Source: Pseudophaeobacter flagellatus (GTDB lineage: Bacteria > Pseudomonadota > Alphaproteobacteria > Rhodobacterales > Rhodobacteraceae). From it: a stretch of 64,000 bases of DNA. A program made the translations under genes and the position numbers. The notes below the pieces were generated by a model. The model made no database searches. It was not told the origin of the DNA and saw nothing but the letters and a program-made list of their open reading frames with translations. This document shows, one piece after another, positions 46,802-55,796 of this stretch (the stretch's first letter is position 1; each line of letters starts with the position of its first letter). The stretch covers positions 124,001 to 188,000 of the forward strand of contig NZ_JAJQRG010000001.1 in the NCBI RefSeq assembly GCF_021228235.1, read 5' to 3'.

Positions 46802-47125
46802 CGGATAGATCCTTGAAACTGGTTATTTGCGTTGTGCCTGTATCGGCGTCTGTTGAGATTAAAATAGCGAATTGCTGCATCTGCACAATCCCCCGTATCG
46901 GCATTTCTGCTATGCAGCATTTGCATGGGTCACCCCTATTCGTTTGTAAACAGACTGTTTTTTGAGCAAACTTATCCAAATCTACTTTCCGCTAGGGAAA
47001 GATTGGCATGGCCTGGTGATGCCTACCCTTGCGGACATCCCCGGTTAAGAGCACTCTCTGGCGCCAGCGATAGGGGCACCGCAGGGTGGTCTTTCGCCCC
47101 TGTAGCAAGAAGAGGCCTGCAACAT
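46802..47125. other. Divergent promoter gap between DUF1127 and mrp
   Basis: 324 gene-free bases with the putative DUF1127 promoter (46861-46888), a TGCTATGCAGCA inverted repeat near 46908-46919, and the leader of mrp. The open frame continuing upstream of mrp is not homologous. Confidence 0.55.
46861..46888 (-). promoter_or_regulatory. Putative promoter of the DUF1127/cuckoo-RNA unit
   Basis: On the minus strand TTGTGC (46888-46883) and TATTTT (46866-46861) are 16 bases apart, giving a leader of about 53 bases. Homologous units use stress sigma factors RpoHI/RpoHII, but the sigma class cannot be fixed from this sequence. Confidence 0.4.
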
Positions 47126-48253
47126 ATGTCGGTGAGTGAGAACCAGATCAAAGAGGCGCAGATCAAAGAGGCACTGGCGCGGCTTGCCCTGCCAGATGGG
47201 GGTACGCTGATCTCGCGGGATATGATCCGTGCCCTGACGCTTCAGCCGGATGCCGCAGAGCCAAGCGCTGTAAAGGTCAGCTTTGTCATCGAGGCGCCAA
47301 GCCCTGAGATCGCCCAACATATGGAGCCATTGCGCCGCGCGGCCGAGGCCGCCGTTCTGGCGCTTGCCGGGGTTGGCTCTGTCTCTGCGGCGCTGACGGC
47401 GCATGGCCCGGCTAGCACCGCGCCGTCCGCTAAGGGGGCGTCGGGTGCCCCAAGTTTCAAGTTCGGTGGCCATGCCAAGCCGCAGGCCGGGCCGATAAAG
47501 CCTGCCGGTGTCGCGCGTATCCTGGCGGTTGCCTCTGGCAAAGGCGGCGTGGGGAAATCCACGGTCAGCGCCAATCTGGCGGTGGCCCTGTCGCGGCAGG
47601 GACGCCGGGTGGGGCTGCTGGATGCTGATATATATGGTCCCAGCCAGCCGCGCATGATGGGAATCACGGGCCGTCCCGGCAGCGCCGATGGCAAGGTGAT
47701 TGAACCCTTGCAGGCGCATGGGGTCACGGTGATGTCGATTGGTCTGATGGTGCCCGAGGATAAGGCGATTGTCTGGCGCGGCCCTATGTTGATGGGGGCG
47801 CTGCAGCAGATGCTGGGCCAGGTGAACTGGGGCGAGCTGGATGTTCTGATTGTGGATCTGCCGCCTGGAACCGGGGATGTGCAGCTGACGCTCTGCACCA
47901 AGAGCGAGCTGAGCGGCGCAATTGTGGTCAGCACCCCGCAGGATGTGGCGCTGATTGATGCGCGAAAAGCCCTGGATATGTTCAAGACGCTCAAGACGCC
48001 GGTTCTGGGGCTGATCGAAAACATGTCATTCTTTACCTGCCCTGATTGCGGCGGGGAGCACCATATCTTTGGCCATGGCGGGGTCGCGGCCGAGGCCAAG
48101 GCGCTTGGCCTGCCTCTGCTGGGGGCTTTGCCAATTGATCTTGAAACCCGGCTGGCCGGGGATGCAGGTCAGCCCGTTGCTGCTGGAGACGGCGCGATTG
48201 CCCAGGCCTATGGGCAGATCGCCAAGGGGCTGATTGCGGGCGGCATGGCCTAG
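47126..48253 (+). CDS. mrp: Mrp/NBP35-type iron-sulfur carrier ATPase
   Basis: 375 residues. An N-terminal DUF59-like (MIP18) domain (about 5-100), a linker, then the deviant Walker A VASGKGGVGKSTVSANLA, DADIYGPSQPRMMG, VDLPPGTGDVQL and the cluster-binding pair Cys-Pro-x-Cys in MSFFTCPDCGGEHHIFG. It assembles or transfers Fe-S clusters, relevant to BioB and ThiC here. The start at 47126 follows AGAAGAGG. Confidence 0.93.
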   Translation: MSVSENQIKEAQIKEALARLALPDGGTLISRDMIRALTLQPDAAEPSAVKVSFVIEAPSPEIAQHMEPLRRAAEAAVLALAGVGSVSAALTAHGPASTAPSAKGASGAPSFKFGGHAKPQAGPIKPAGVARILAVASGKGGVGKSTVSANLAVALSRQGRRVGLLDADIYGPSQPRMMGITGRPGSADGKVIEPLQAHGVTVMSIGLMVPEDKAIVWRGPMLMGALQQMLGQVNWGELDVLIVDLPPGTGDVQLTLCTKSELSGAIVVSTPQDVALIDARKALDMFKTLKTPVLGLIENMSFFTCPDCGGEHHIFGHGGVAAEAKALGLPLLGALPIDLETRLAGDAGQPVAAGDGAIAQAYGQIAKGLIAGGMA

Positions 48254-48574
48254 GCCCTGTTCCGGTCGCTGGATAGCCTTTGCCGATAGGTACGCGGCTG
48301 GGTTTCTCTGCGTGGTGTTTCGGGATTTCGCAGGAGGGTGCGCTTTGTGGTGCCCACCCGTTCATCTGTCTGGAGGGTGGGCTGTTCGGCGATCGTTCCC
48401 TTAGGGTGGCCTGTCCTGATCAGCCGGGCGAGCAGGGGCAGCTTCTGTTCGCAACCAGCAGCTGATCTCGCCCGTTTTGTGACTATACGGGAAATTATGG
48501 GATAAATGGGAAATCATGGGCTGAATACGCGCTACGCCCACCCCGAAGTCGATGAATTAAGAGCGGTGATTCGT

Positions 48575-48611
48575 TTTTCACCCCCGAATCGGTAGGTTCG
48601 CAGGGTGAAAA
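48575..48611. repeat. Long stem-loop downstream of mrp
   Basis: TTTTCACCC/GGGTGAAAA (48575-48583, 48603-48611) with an inner CGAA/TTCG stem. The arms begin with T4 and end with A4, so on the minus strand it looks like a terminator; on the plus strand it has no T tail. Confidence 0.5.
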
Positions 48612-48616
48612 CCTAA

Positions 48617-48637
48617 TTACCCACAGGGTTATGCACA
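48617..48637 (+). promoter_or_regulatory. Pair of DnaA-box-like sites upstream of dcw
   Basis: TTATGCACA (48629-48637) fits the DnaA consensus TTATNCACA exactly; TTACCCACA (48617-48625) has one mismatch. They are 12 bases apart in the same orientation. Confidence 0.5.
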
Positions 48638-48904
48638 GGTAGGGTGCGGAACATTAGTGGAACTCCTTAATGAGGAGGGAAATGCAATTCATATCAATGG
48701 GAATTTATGGGCGTTGTGGGCCGCAGGGTGTGACTTTTTTCACTCTCTACATATGGTGCCTATCTGGATTTGATTAACAATTTGTGCGAATTCACCCATG
48801 ATATTGACCAGGAGTTGCCGCAACTTCTGGGTGGTGAAAGCTATTTGGGCGAAGCTTTTATTCTTTCTGGGTTGCCAGACCATGAATTCCCATAGTATCC
48901 CTTT

Positions 48905-49120
48905 TACATCGGACGCAGTGGAGAGCACATCGGGGCGCCAAAGACCCCAAGCTCATAATAATAAGCAGGTTCATACAGGCCTTCGCTTCTTCCGAACAAC
49001 GAGAGATCCGGCGCGCGGGCGAGCAGACATCCCCCCAGGTGGCGCGCGCAGTCGGACAACCCGCCAAGCGGGAAACAGGAGGCGAGTTGATCAGTGGCAG
49101 CAGATCAACTCGCCTCTTTT
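48905..49120 (+). ncRNA. upsM: UpsM-like 5'-leader sRNA of the dcw cluster
   Basis: A strong terminator 47 bases before mraZ implies a discrete leader RNA. A promoter-like GGTTGC-N17-TAGTAT (48870-48898) would start it near 48905, giving about 216 nt. R. sphaeroides UpsM is a roughly 206-nt, highly abundant sRNA made in the same place by premature termination, then cut by RNase E. Internal hairpins include CCCGC-CAA-GCGGG (49060-49072). Conserved features of RNase P RNA, tmRNA and 6S RNA were looked for and not found. Boundaries are approximate. Confidence 0.65.
49079..49120 (+). terminator. Intrinsic terminator of the mraZ leader
   Basis: A perfect 14-base stem (GAGGCGAGTTGATC, 49079-49092, with its complement at 49103-49116), 10-base loop, then T4. 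The only plausible target is the leader RNA itself, so mraZ and following genes need read-through or another promoter. Confidence 0.9.
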
Positions 49121-49167
49121 AATTTCGGGGAACAGAGCGCGTAAGCGCCGGGATAGAGGGCTGAGAT

Positions 49168-49671
49168 TTGGGCCGCAGGTTCAGAGGCGAAAGCCACCAC
49201 AAGGTGGACACAAAGGGGCGGGTATCCATTCCGGCCTCCTTTCGTCGTGTGATCGAGGCAAGCGATCCCAACTGGAAGTCCGGTGAAAGCCCCGAATTGG
49301 TAATCGTCTACGGCGATCAGCGCCGCAATTACCTGGAATGCTATACGATGGAGGCGATCGAAGAGGTCGACGCCAAAATTGATGCCTTGCCGCGCGGCTC
49401 TATGCAGCGCAAGATGTTGCAGCGCATGTTTCATGGTCAGTCTTTCCCGACAACGGTGGATGAGACCGGCCGCCTGGTGTTGCCTGCCAAGCTGCGCAAC
49501 AAGATCGATCTCGAAAAAGAAGCCTTCTTTATGGCCGCCGGGGATACCTTCCAGATCTGGAAGCCCGAGACCTATGAAGAAGAAGAGCTGGCCCAAACCG
49601 AGAAATGGATGGATGAACTGCCAGAGGGTTTTGACCCGCTGGAGTTCCTAGATAACGCCGGAGGCGCATAG
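49168..49671 (+). CDS. mraZ: MraZ, transcriptional regulator of the dcw cluster
   Basis: 167 residues with two AbrB/SpoVT-like repeats: FRGESHHKVDTKGRVSIPASFR and PTTVDETGRLVLPAKLRN, the DxxGR motifs that contact DNA. MraZ represses its own dcw promoter in E. coli. The start is TTG at 49168 with GAGGG 7 bases ahead; no ATG is available before the conserved N-terminus. A rare start plus an upstream terminator suggests low expression. Confidence 0.95.
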   Translation: MGRRFRGESHHKVDTKGRVSIPASFRRVIEASDPNWKSGESPELVIVYGDQRRNYLECYTMEAIEEVDAKIDALPRGSMQRKMLQRMFHGQSFPTTVDETGRLVLPAKLRNKIDLEKEAFFMAAGDTFQIWKPETYEEEELAQTEKWMDELPEGFDPLEFLDNAGGA

Positions 49672-49674
49672 GCT

Positions 49675-50667
49675 ATGACAACGGATCGCGACACCTCGAC
49701 CGGGCCGCATGTTCCGGTGCTGTTGCGCCCGCTGTTGCAGGCGGTCGCGCCGGTTTCCGGGCGCTGGCTGGATGGCACCTTTGGTGCTGGGGGCTATACG
49801 CGTGGATTGTTGCAGGCCGGGGCCGAACAGGTGATCGGTGTCGACCGCGATCCGCTTGCCTTTGAACTGGCCCAGCCCTGGGCGGCTGACTATGGCGACC
49901 GGCTGGTACTGCAAGAGGGCGTCTTTTCGCGCATGGATGAATATGCGCAAGACCTGGACGGTGTGGTGCTGGACCTTGGGGTCTCTTCCATGCAGTTGGA
50001 TCTGGCCGAACGTGGTTTTTCCTTTATGCGCGACGGGCCGCTGGATATGCGGATGTCGCAGACCGGGCCATCTGCAGCGGACCTGGTGGCCGAGCTGAGC
50101 GAAGTGCAGCTTGCCGATATCCTGTTTCATTTTGGCGAAGAACGCGCCAGCCGCCGCATCGCCAAATCCATCGTCAAGGCGCGTGCGCTGGAGCCGATCA
50201 CCACCACGCTGCAACTGGCCAAGCTGATCGAGGGCTGCCTGCCCCGCGCCAAACAGGGCAAATCGCATCCCGCCACCCGCAGCTTTCAGGCGCTGCGCAT
50301 CGCGGTGAATGCAGAATACGAAGAGCTGTTCAACGGGCTTTTGGCGGCTGAACGCGCCTTGAAACCGGGTGGCCTGTTGGCCGTTGTGACCTTTCATTCG
50401 GTCGAAGATCGCATGGTCAAGCGCTTCTTTCAGCATCGCGCCGGCAAGACGGGCCGCGCCAATCGCTATGCGCCGGAACAGGAAGAACTGGCAGCGCAGT
50501 TTGAACAGGTCACCCGCAAGGCGGTTGGTCCGGATGATGACGAACTGGCACAAAACCCTCGGTCGCGCTCGGCACGGCTGCGGGTGGGGCGGCGCACTGC
50601 CGCAGAGCCGGTGCCCATCAGCGCCAAGGATCTGAGCATGCCGCAGCTGAAAGAGGGGCGCAAATGA
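49675..50667 (+). CDS. rsmH: 16S rRNA m4C1402 methyltransferase
   Basis: RsmH (MraW) methylates N4 of C1402 in 16S rRNA. 330 residues: [30 protein letters not shown] (SAM loop), [34 protein letters not shown] and [19 protein letters not shown] lies 12 bases before the ATG. The stop overlaps ftsL. Confidence 0.96.
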   Translation: MTTDRDTSTGPHVPVLLRPLLQAVAPVSGRWLDGTFGAGGYTRGLLQAGAEQVIGVDRDPLAFELAQPWAADYGDRLVLQEGVFSRMDEYAQDLDGVVLDLGVSSMQLDLAERGFSFMRDGPLDMRMSQTGPSAADLVAELSEVQLADILFHFGEERASRRIAKSIVKARALEPITTTLQLAKLIEGCLPRAKQGKSHPATRSFQALRIAVNAEYEELFNGLLAAERALKPGGLLAVVTFHSVEDRMVKRFFQHRAGKTGRANRYAPEQEELAAQFEQVTRKAVGPDDDELAQNPRSRSARLRVGRRTAAEPVPISAKDLSMPQLKEGRK

Positions 50668-51026
50668 AGTCGTTGTTGTATGTGATCACCGCTCTGGCGG
50701 TCTTTGGTCTGGCTTTCTGGGCCTACCGTGAAAACTATGCAACTCAGCAGGTCCTGAAAGAAACCCGCGGGCTGCAGCGCCAGATTGGTGCGGCCCAGAT
50801 CCGGCTGAACGTCCTGCGGGCCGAATGGGCCTATCTGAACCGGCCGGACCGGTTGCTGGAACTGGCCGAGCTGAACTTTGCCAGCCTTGGCCTTTTGCCG
50901 CTGCGCCCGGACCAGTTTGGTCGGGTGGATGAGGTCACATATCCGCTGCAACCCGAATTGACGATTACCGAAGGCGTCGAGGTTTCTGGCCTCAATGCGC
51001 GGTCCCAGTCGGAGCAGAGCCAATGA
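50664..51026 (+). CDS. ftsL: Cell-division protein FtsL
   Basis: 120 residues, bitopic: a membrane span at about residues 3-21 ([19 protein letters not shown]), then a heptad-rich coiled coil ([20 protein letters not shown]) and [17 protein letters not shown], typical for FtsL. It is recognised mainly by position between rsmH and ftsI and by this layout. Coupled by ATGA at both ends. Confidence 0.88.
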   Translation: MKSLLYVITALAVFGLAFWAYRENYATQQVLKETRGLQRQIGAAQIRLNVLRAEWAYLNRPDRLLELAELNFASLGLLPLRPDQFGRVDEVTYPLQPELTITEGVEVSGLNARSQSEQSQ

Positions 51027-52807
51027 CCCGCAGACCGCTGCGTCCGCTTGCCCGTATTCTTGATGCCCGTGCCAAGGGCGAAAACCCCGATGCGATCGAA
51101 AAAGAAAACATCCGGCAGCGCCATGACGAGATGCAGGTCAAATCGCGCCAACGCGCCGAGGGCCGCCTGCTGGTTTTGGGGGTTTTCTTCCTCTGTGCCT
51201 ATGCGGCCGTGGCAGGGCGTATGGGGGTTATGGCGACCTCGGAACCGCGCGAACCAGTGGCCAGCACTGCAGGCAGCGCCATTGCCATGCAGCGTGCCGA
51301 TATTGTTGATCGTCAGGGGCGCATTCTGGCCACCAATTTTGAGACCCATTCGCTCTATGCGCAGCCTCCGCAGCTGATCGACCCGGAAGCCACCGCCGCG
51401 CGGCTGGTCGAGATCTTTCCGGATCTGGACCCTGAGCGCCTGCTGGCCGATTTTACCGGCGCGCGCAAGTTCTTGTGGATCAAAAAGAAAATCAGCCCGG
51501 AACAAAAACAGGCGGTGCACGATATTGGTGATCCCGGCCTGATGTTTGGCCCGCGTGAGATGCGTCTTTATCCCAATGGCAGTGTTGCCGCCCATGTTCT
51601 GGGCGGTGCTGGCTTTGGCAAAGAGGGCGTCAGCGCCGCCGAGGTGATCGGTGTTGCCGGCGTGGAAAAGCAGTTTGACAGCTATCTGCGCGATCCCGGT
51701 AATGGCAGTAAGCCGCTGACTCTTTCGCTGGATCTGACCGTGCAGGCCGCGGCCGAGCGGGTGCTGGATGGTGGCATGAAGCTGATGAATGCCAAGGGTG
51801 CCACCTCTATCTTGATGGATGTGCACAGCGGCGAGGTGATTTCGGTGGTGTCGCTGCCGGATTTTGACCCCAATGAACGCCCGCAGCCGCCGACCTCTGG
51901 CTTTGACCCATCGGTCAGCCCGCTGTTCAACCGCGCGGTGCAGGGGGTTTACGAACTGGGCTCTACCTTCAAGATTTTTGCGGTTGCCCAGGCAATGGAT
52001 CTGGGGCTGGCGACGCCGGAGACGGTGATTGATACCCGTGGCCCGCTGCGCTGGGGGAAATTTGCCATCCGGGATTTCCGCAACTATGGCAACGCCTTGT
52101 CGGTGACAAAGATCATTGTGAAATCCTCTAACATCGGGACCGCACGCCTGGCCCAGCAAATTGGGGCTGAACGCCAGCGTGATTTTCTGGATGATCTGGG
52201 GATGCTGGAGGCCACGCCATTTGAAATCGTCGAGGCGCAAGGAGGCAAGCCACTGCTGCCCAAGAACTGGTCTGAGCTTTCAGCCATGACCATCTCTTAC
52301 GGTCATGGGATATCCACCACGCCAATGCATCTGGCGGCAGGTTATGCTGCCATCGCCAATGGCGGGCGCTATGTCAGCCCGACCATCCTTAAACAGGATG
52401 GCCCGCAGATGGGGCGGCGCATCATGACCGAAGAATCGGCCAAGGCGGCACGTCTTATGCTGCGCAAGGTGGTGACTGAAGGCACCGCCAGCTTTGCCCG
52501 CGTTCCCGGCTATCAGGTGGGTGGCAAGACTGGTACCGCGGATAAGCCAAGACCCCGCGGCGGGTATTATGAGGATAAGGTGATCGCCACCTTTGCCTCG
52601 ATGTTTCCGGCGCATGATCCCAAATATGTGCTGGTGGTTACCCTGGATGAACCCTCTGTCTTTGCCTATGGGGAGGAACGCCGCACTGCCGGTTGGACGG
52701 CTGTGCCGGTGGCGGCAGAAATGATTGGCCGTCTGGCACCGCTCCTTGGGTTGAGACCACAAGTTGAACCCGCCGAGGTGACTGGTATAACCCTGACCTC
52801 CAACTGA
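51023..52807 (+). CDS. ftsI: Septal peptidoglycan transpeptidase (PBP3)
   Basis: 594 residues. A membrane anchor (about 53-70, LLVLGVFFLCAYAAVAG), the pedestal with IVDRQGRILATNF, then the transpeptidase domain with Ser314-Thr-Phe-Lys317, Ser368-Ser-Asn370 and Lys502-Thr-Gly-Thr505. Crosslinks septal wall with FtsW. The N-terminal cytoplasmic tail is long (about 50 residues, charged). Confidence 0.96.
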   Translation: MTRRPLRPLARILDARAKGENPDAIEKENIRQRHDEMQVKSRQRAEGRLLVLGVFFLCAYAAVAGRMGVMATSEPREPVASTAGSAIAMQRADIVDRQGRILATNFETHSLYAQPPQLIDPEATAARLVEIFPDLDPERLLADFTGARKFLWIKKKISPEQKQAVHDIGDPGLMFGPREMRLYPNGSVAAHVLGGAGFGKEGVSAAEVIGVAGVEKQFDSYLRDPGNGSKPLTLSLDLTVQAAAERVLDGGMKLMNAKGATSILMDVHSGEVISVVSLPDFDPNERPQPPTSGFDPSVSPLFNRAVQGVYELGSTFKIFAVAQAMDLGLATPETVIDTRGPLRWGKFAIRDFRNYGNALSVTKIIVKSSNIGTARLAQQIGAERQRDFLDDLGMLEATPFEIVEAQGGKPLLPKNWSELSAMTISYGHGISTTPMHLAAGYAAIANGGRYVSPTILKQDGPQMGRRIMTEESAKAARLMLRKVVTEGTASFARVPGYQVGGKTGTADKPRPRGGYYEDKVIATFASMFPAHDPKYVLVVTLDEPSVFAYGEERRTAGWTAVPVAAEMIGRLAPLLGLRPQVEPAEVTGITLTSN

Positions 52808-52851
52808 CCCCGGGGCCGACTCCCGGGCCTAACCCCTGGTGAGGGCCGCAG

Positions 52852-54351
52852 ATGCGCAGCAACCCCGAAGAGACCCCCGAAACCCGCCCGCTAAGCGAGC
52901 TGGGCCTGACGGCCCGTGGCGGTGCCGATCCGCTGATTGCGGGCATCGCAGTCGACAGCCGCAAGGTGGCCGAGGGCTGCCTTTTTGCGGCGCTGCCGGG
53001 CAGCCTGGTCCATGGGGCGAAATTCATCCCAGCCGCGCTGGAGAGGGGGGCAACGGCCATCCTGACCGATGCCGCCGGGGCCAGGATCGCTGCCCAGCCG
53101 CTGGCCGACAGCCATGCGGCGCTGGTAATTGCCGAAGATCCGCGCCAGGCGCTGGCCTATGCCGCTGCCCTGTGGTTTGGCCCCCAGCCAGCCACCATGG
53201 TCGCGGTAACCGGCACCAATGGCAAAACCTCTGTTGCGACATTTGTGCGCCAGATCTGGTGCGAGTTGGGCCATGCCGCCGTCAACCTTGGCACCACCGG
53301 CATCGAAGGCGCCTGGAGCCACCCGCTGGCCCATACCACGCCTGAACCGATCACTCTGCATGCGGCCCTGGCCAAGGCGGCGGCAGCGGGGGTGACCCAT
53401 GCCGCGATGGAGGCCTCTTCGCATGGGCTGGATCAATGCCGCCTTGATGGCGTGCAACTGGCGGCGGCAGGCTTTACCAATTTCACCCAGGATCATCTGG
53501 ATTATCACGAAACCTTCGAGGCCTATTTTGCCGCCAAGGCCGGATTGTTCCGCCGCGTCCTGCCAGAGGATGGCGTTGCGGTGATCAATATGAATGATCC
53601 GCGGGGGTCGGAAATGCGTGCGGTGGCGGCAGCCCGTGGCCAAGAGGTGCTGAGCGTCGGGCGCGGCCTGGGCGATATCAGCCTTAGCGGGCTGCGCTAT
53701 GATGATACCGGCCAGGAGATGCGTTTTAGCTGGCATGACCAGCCCTATCAGGTGCGGCTCAACCTCATCGGCGGCTTTCAGGCGGAGAATGTGCTCTTGG
53801 CCTGCGGTCTGGTGATTGCCAGTGGCGAAGACCCGGCAGCGGTCTTTGCAACCCTGCCGCATCTGACCACGGTGCGCGGCCGTATGGAACATGCCGCGAC
53901 CCGTGACAATGGGGCGGCGGTCTTTGTCGATTACGCCCATACCCCCGATGCGGTGGCCACTGCGATCAAGGCCCTGCGGCCACATGTGTTGGGACGGCTG
54001 ATCGCTATTGTTGGCGCCGGAGGGGATCGCGACGCAGGCAAACGCCCCTTGATGGGGCAGGCCGCACAGGACAATGCCGATCTGGTCATTGTCACGGATG
54101 ACAATCCGCGCACCGAAGATCCGGGCCTGATTCGGGCGCAGGTCAAAAAGGGGGCGCCAGCGGCCCTGGAGGTCGGCGACCGCGCCGAGGCAATTCTGCG
54201 CGGGGTTGATATGCTGGGGACGGGGGATGTCTTGCTGATCTGTGGCAAGGGCCATGAAAGCGGCCAGACCATCGGCACCGATGTGTTGCCCTTTGATGAT
54301 GTGGAACAGGCCAGCCTGGCCGTGGCCGTTTTGGATGGGAAAGCAGTATGA
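52852..54351 (+). CDS. murE: UDP-MurNAc-tripeptide synthetase
   Basis: Adds the third residue (meso-DAP in Gram-negatives) to UDP-MurNAc-dipeptide. 499 residues; GIAVDSRKV, P-loop VAVTGTNGKTSVATF, MEASSHGLDQCRLDG, FVDYAHTPDA and the DNPRTEDP motif typical of DAP-specific enzymes. 44 bases after ftsI; ATGA overlap with murF. Confidence 0.97.
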   Translation: MRSNPEETPETRPLSELGLTARGGADPLIAGIAVDSRKVAEGCLFAALPGSLVHGAKFIPAALERGATAILTDAAGARIAAQPLADSHAALVIAEDPRQALAYAAALWFGPQPATMVAVTGTNGKTSVATFVRQIWCELGHAAVNLGTTGIEGAWSHPLAHTTPEPITLHAALAKAAAAGVTHAAMEASSHGLDQCRLDGVQLAAAGFTNFTQDHLDYHETFEAYFAAKAGLFRRVLPEDGVAVINMNDPRGSEMRAVAAARGQEVLSVGRGLGDISLSGLRYDDTGQEMRFSWHDQPYQVRLNLIGGFQAENVLLACGLVIASGEDPAAVFATLPHLTTVRGRMEHAATRDNGAAVFVDYAHTPDAVATAIKALRPHVLGRLIAIVGAGGDRDAGKRPLMGQAAQDNADLVIVTDDNPRTEDPGLIRAQVKKGAPAALEVGDRAEAILRGVDMLGTGDVLLICGKGHESGQTIGTDVLPFDDVEQASLAVAVLDGKAV

Positions 54352-55766
54352 CAGCGCTCTGGAGTGCGGCAGAGGCCGCGCAGGCAACAGGTGGCGAGGC
54401 CAGTGGTGACTGGCAGGCGACGGGCCTGTCGATCGACACCCGGACGCTAGCACCGGGGGATATGTTTGTGGCGCTGAAGGCCGCGCGCGACGGCCATGAC
54501 TTTGTCGCGCAGGCGCTGGCACTGGGCGCAAGCGCTGCCCTGGTTACGCGTCGCCCGCAAGGCGTGGCACCCGATGCGCCGCTGCTGATTGTGGCGGATG
54601 TCCAGGCGGCGCTAGAGGCTCTGGGCCGGGCGGCGCGGGCGCGCAGCAGTGCCAAGGTGATTGCCGTCACTGGCTCTGTTGGCAAGACCTCGACCAAGGA
54701 AATGCTGGCCTGCATGTTGGCCGATCAGGGGCGCTGCCATGCGGCAGTGGCCAGCTATAACAATCACTGGGGGGTGCCGCTTACCCTGGCGCGGATGCCG
54801 CGGGATTCAGAATATGCGGTGATCGAAATTGGCATGAATCACCCCGGCGAGATCGCGCCATTGGCCCGCCAGGCCCGTCCGCATGTGGCCCTGGTGACCA
54901 CAGTGGCGGCGGTGCATCTGGAGGCCTTTGATGATGTGGCGGGTATTGCCCGCGAAAAGGCGGCCATCCTGGAAGGGTTGGAGCCGGGCGGTACTGCGGT
55001 GCTGAACGCCGATATCGCCGAGGCGCAGGTCCTGGCGCAGGAGGCCCAGCGGTTGGGCGCGCGCGCTGTTTGGTTTGGTCAAACGGCTGATGCCTATCAC
55101 CTGGTCTCTACCCGGATCAGTGGCGGCGAAACCTTGGCTGAGGTGCGTTGCAACGCGACCAAGCTGCAGCTGCATATCCAGTCGCTGGGGGCCCATTTTG
55201 CCATGAACGCGCTGGGGGCATTGGCCGCGGTAGAGGTCGCTGGCGCCGATCTGGCGCGGGCGGCGCGGGTTCTGGCGCTCTGGTCGCCGGTCAAGGGGCG
55301 CGGTGCGCGGGTTGACGTGCCGCTGCAGGGTGGAAAATTGCTGCTGCTGGACGACAGCTATAATGCCAACCCGACATCAATGGCGGCGGCACTGGATGTG
55401 CTTGCGGCTACGCCGCTGCCAGCAGGTGCCCAGGCCCAGAACCCGGGGCGCAGGATCGCCTATCTGGGCGATATGGGCGAGCTTGGCCCACAGGAGGCGG
55501 CGCTACACGCAGGTCTTGCTGATCTGGCGGCGCTGCAGGCAATTGATGAGATCCACTGCATCGGCCCATTGATGGCGCATCTGCATGCGGCCCTGCCCGA
55601 GGCCAAACGGGGCAAACACTATGCCAGTGCAAGCGATGCGCGCCCCGATCTGGCGGCGCAGTTGGGCTGTGGCGATATTGTGCTGGCCAAGGGATCTTTG
55701 AGCGCTGGACTGGCCAAGATCGTTGACGGCATCCGGGAATTGGGTCATGGCAAGCGCACTTCTTAA
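54348..55766 (+). CDS. murF: UDP-MurNAc-tripeptide:D-Ala-D-Ala ligase
   Basis: Adds D-Ala-D-Ala to complete the stem pentapeptide. 472 residues: GLSIDTRTLAPGDMFVAL, P-loop VIAVTGSVGKTSTKEMLA, NNHWGVPLTLARM, EIGMNHPGEI, LLLDDSYNANPTSM. Immediately follows murE. Confidence 0.97.
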   Translation: MTALWSAAEAAQATGGEASGDWQATGLSIDTRTLAPGDMFVALKAARDGHDFVAQALALGASAALVTRRPQGVAPDAPLLIVADVQAALEALGRAARARSSAKVIAVTGSVGKTSTKEMLACMLADQGRCHAAVASYNNHWGVPLTLARMPRDSEYAVIEIGMNHPGEIAPLARQARPHVALVTTVAAVHLEAFDDVAGIAREKAAILEGLEPGGTAVLNADIAEAQVLAQEAQRLGARAVWFGQTADAYHLVSTRISGGETLAEVRCNATKLQLHIQSLGAHFAMNALGALAAVEVAGADLARAARVLALWSPVKGRGARVDVPLQGGKLLLLDDSYNANPTSMAAALDVLAATPLPAGAQAQNPGRRIAYLGDMGELGPQEAALHAGLADLAALQAIDEIHCIGPLMAHLHAALPEAKRGKHYASASDARPDLAAQLGCGDIVLAKGSLSAGLAKIVDGIRELGHGKRTS

Positions 55767-55796
55767 ACCACAACTAAAGGCGAGGATCGCTTCAAG

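Larger units (their letters stand above)
48254..48904. other. Long gene-free region before the dcw leader
   Basis: About 650 bases with no supportable gene. It includes a stem-loop at 48575-48611, two DnaA-box-like sites at 48617-48637 and the probable UpsM promoter near 48870-48898. The short frames present do not resemble proteins. Confidence 0.6.

Noticed and set aside
48858-49067. 69-codon minus-strand frame
   Set aside because: Lies within the leader RNA region, has no ribosome site and overlaps RNA hairpins.
48905-49120. RNase P RNA, tmRNA or 6S RNA at the dcw leader
   Set aside because: The conserved RNase P GAGGAAAGTCC block, tRNA-like ends of tmRNA and the long bulged helix of 6S were not found; UpsM-like leader is the better fit.
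52891-54531. 546-codon open frame on the minus strand
   Set aside because: Antisense to murE/murF with no recognisable motif.
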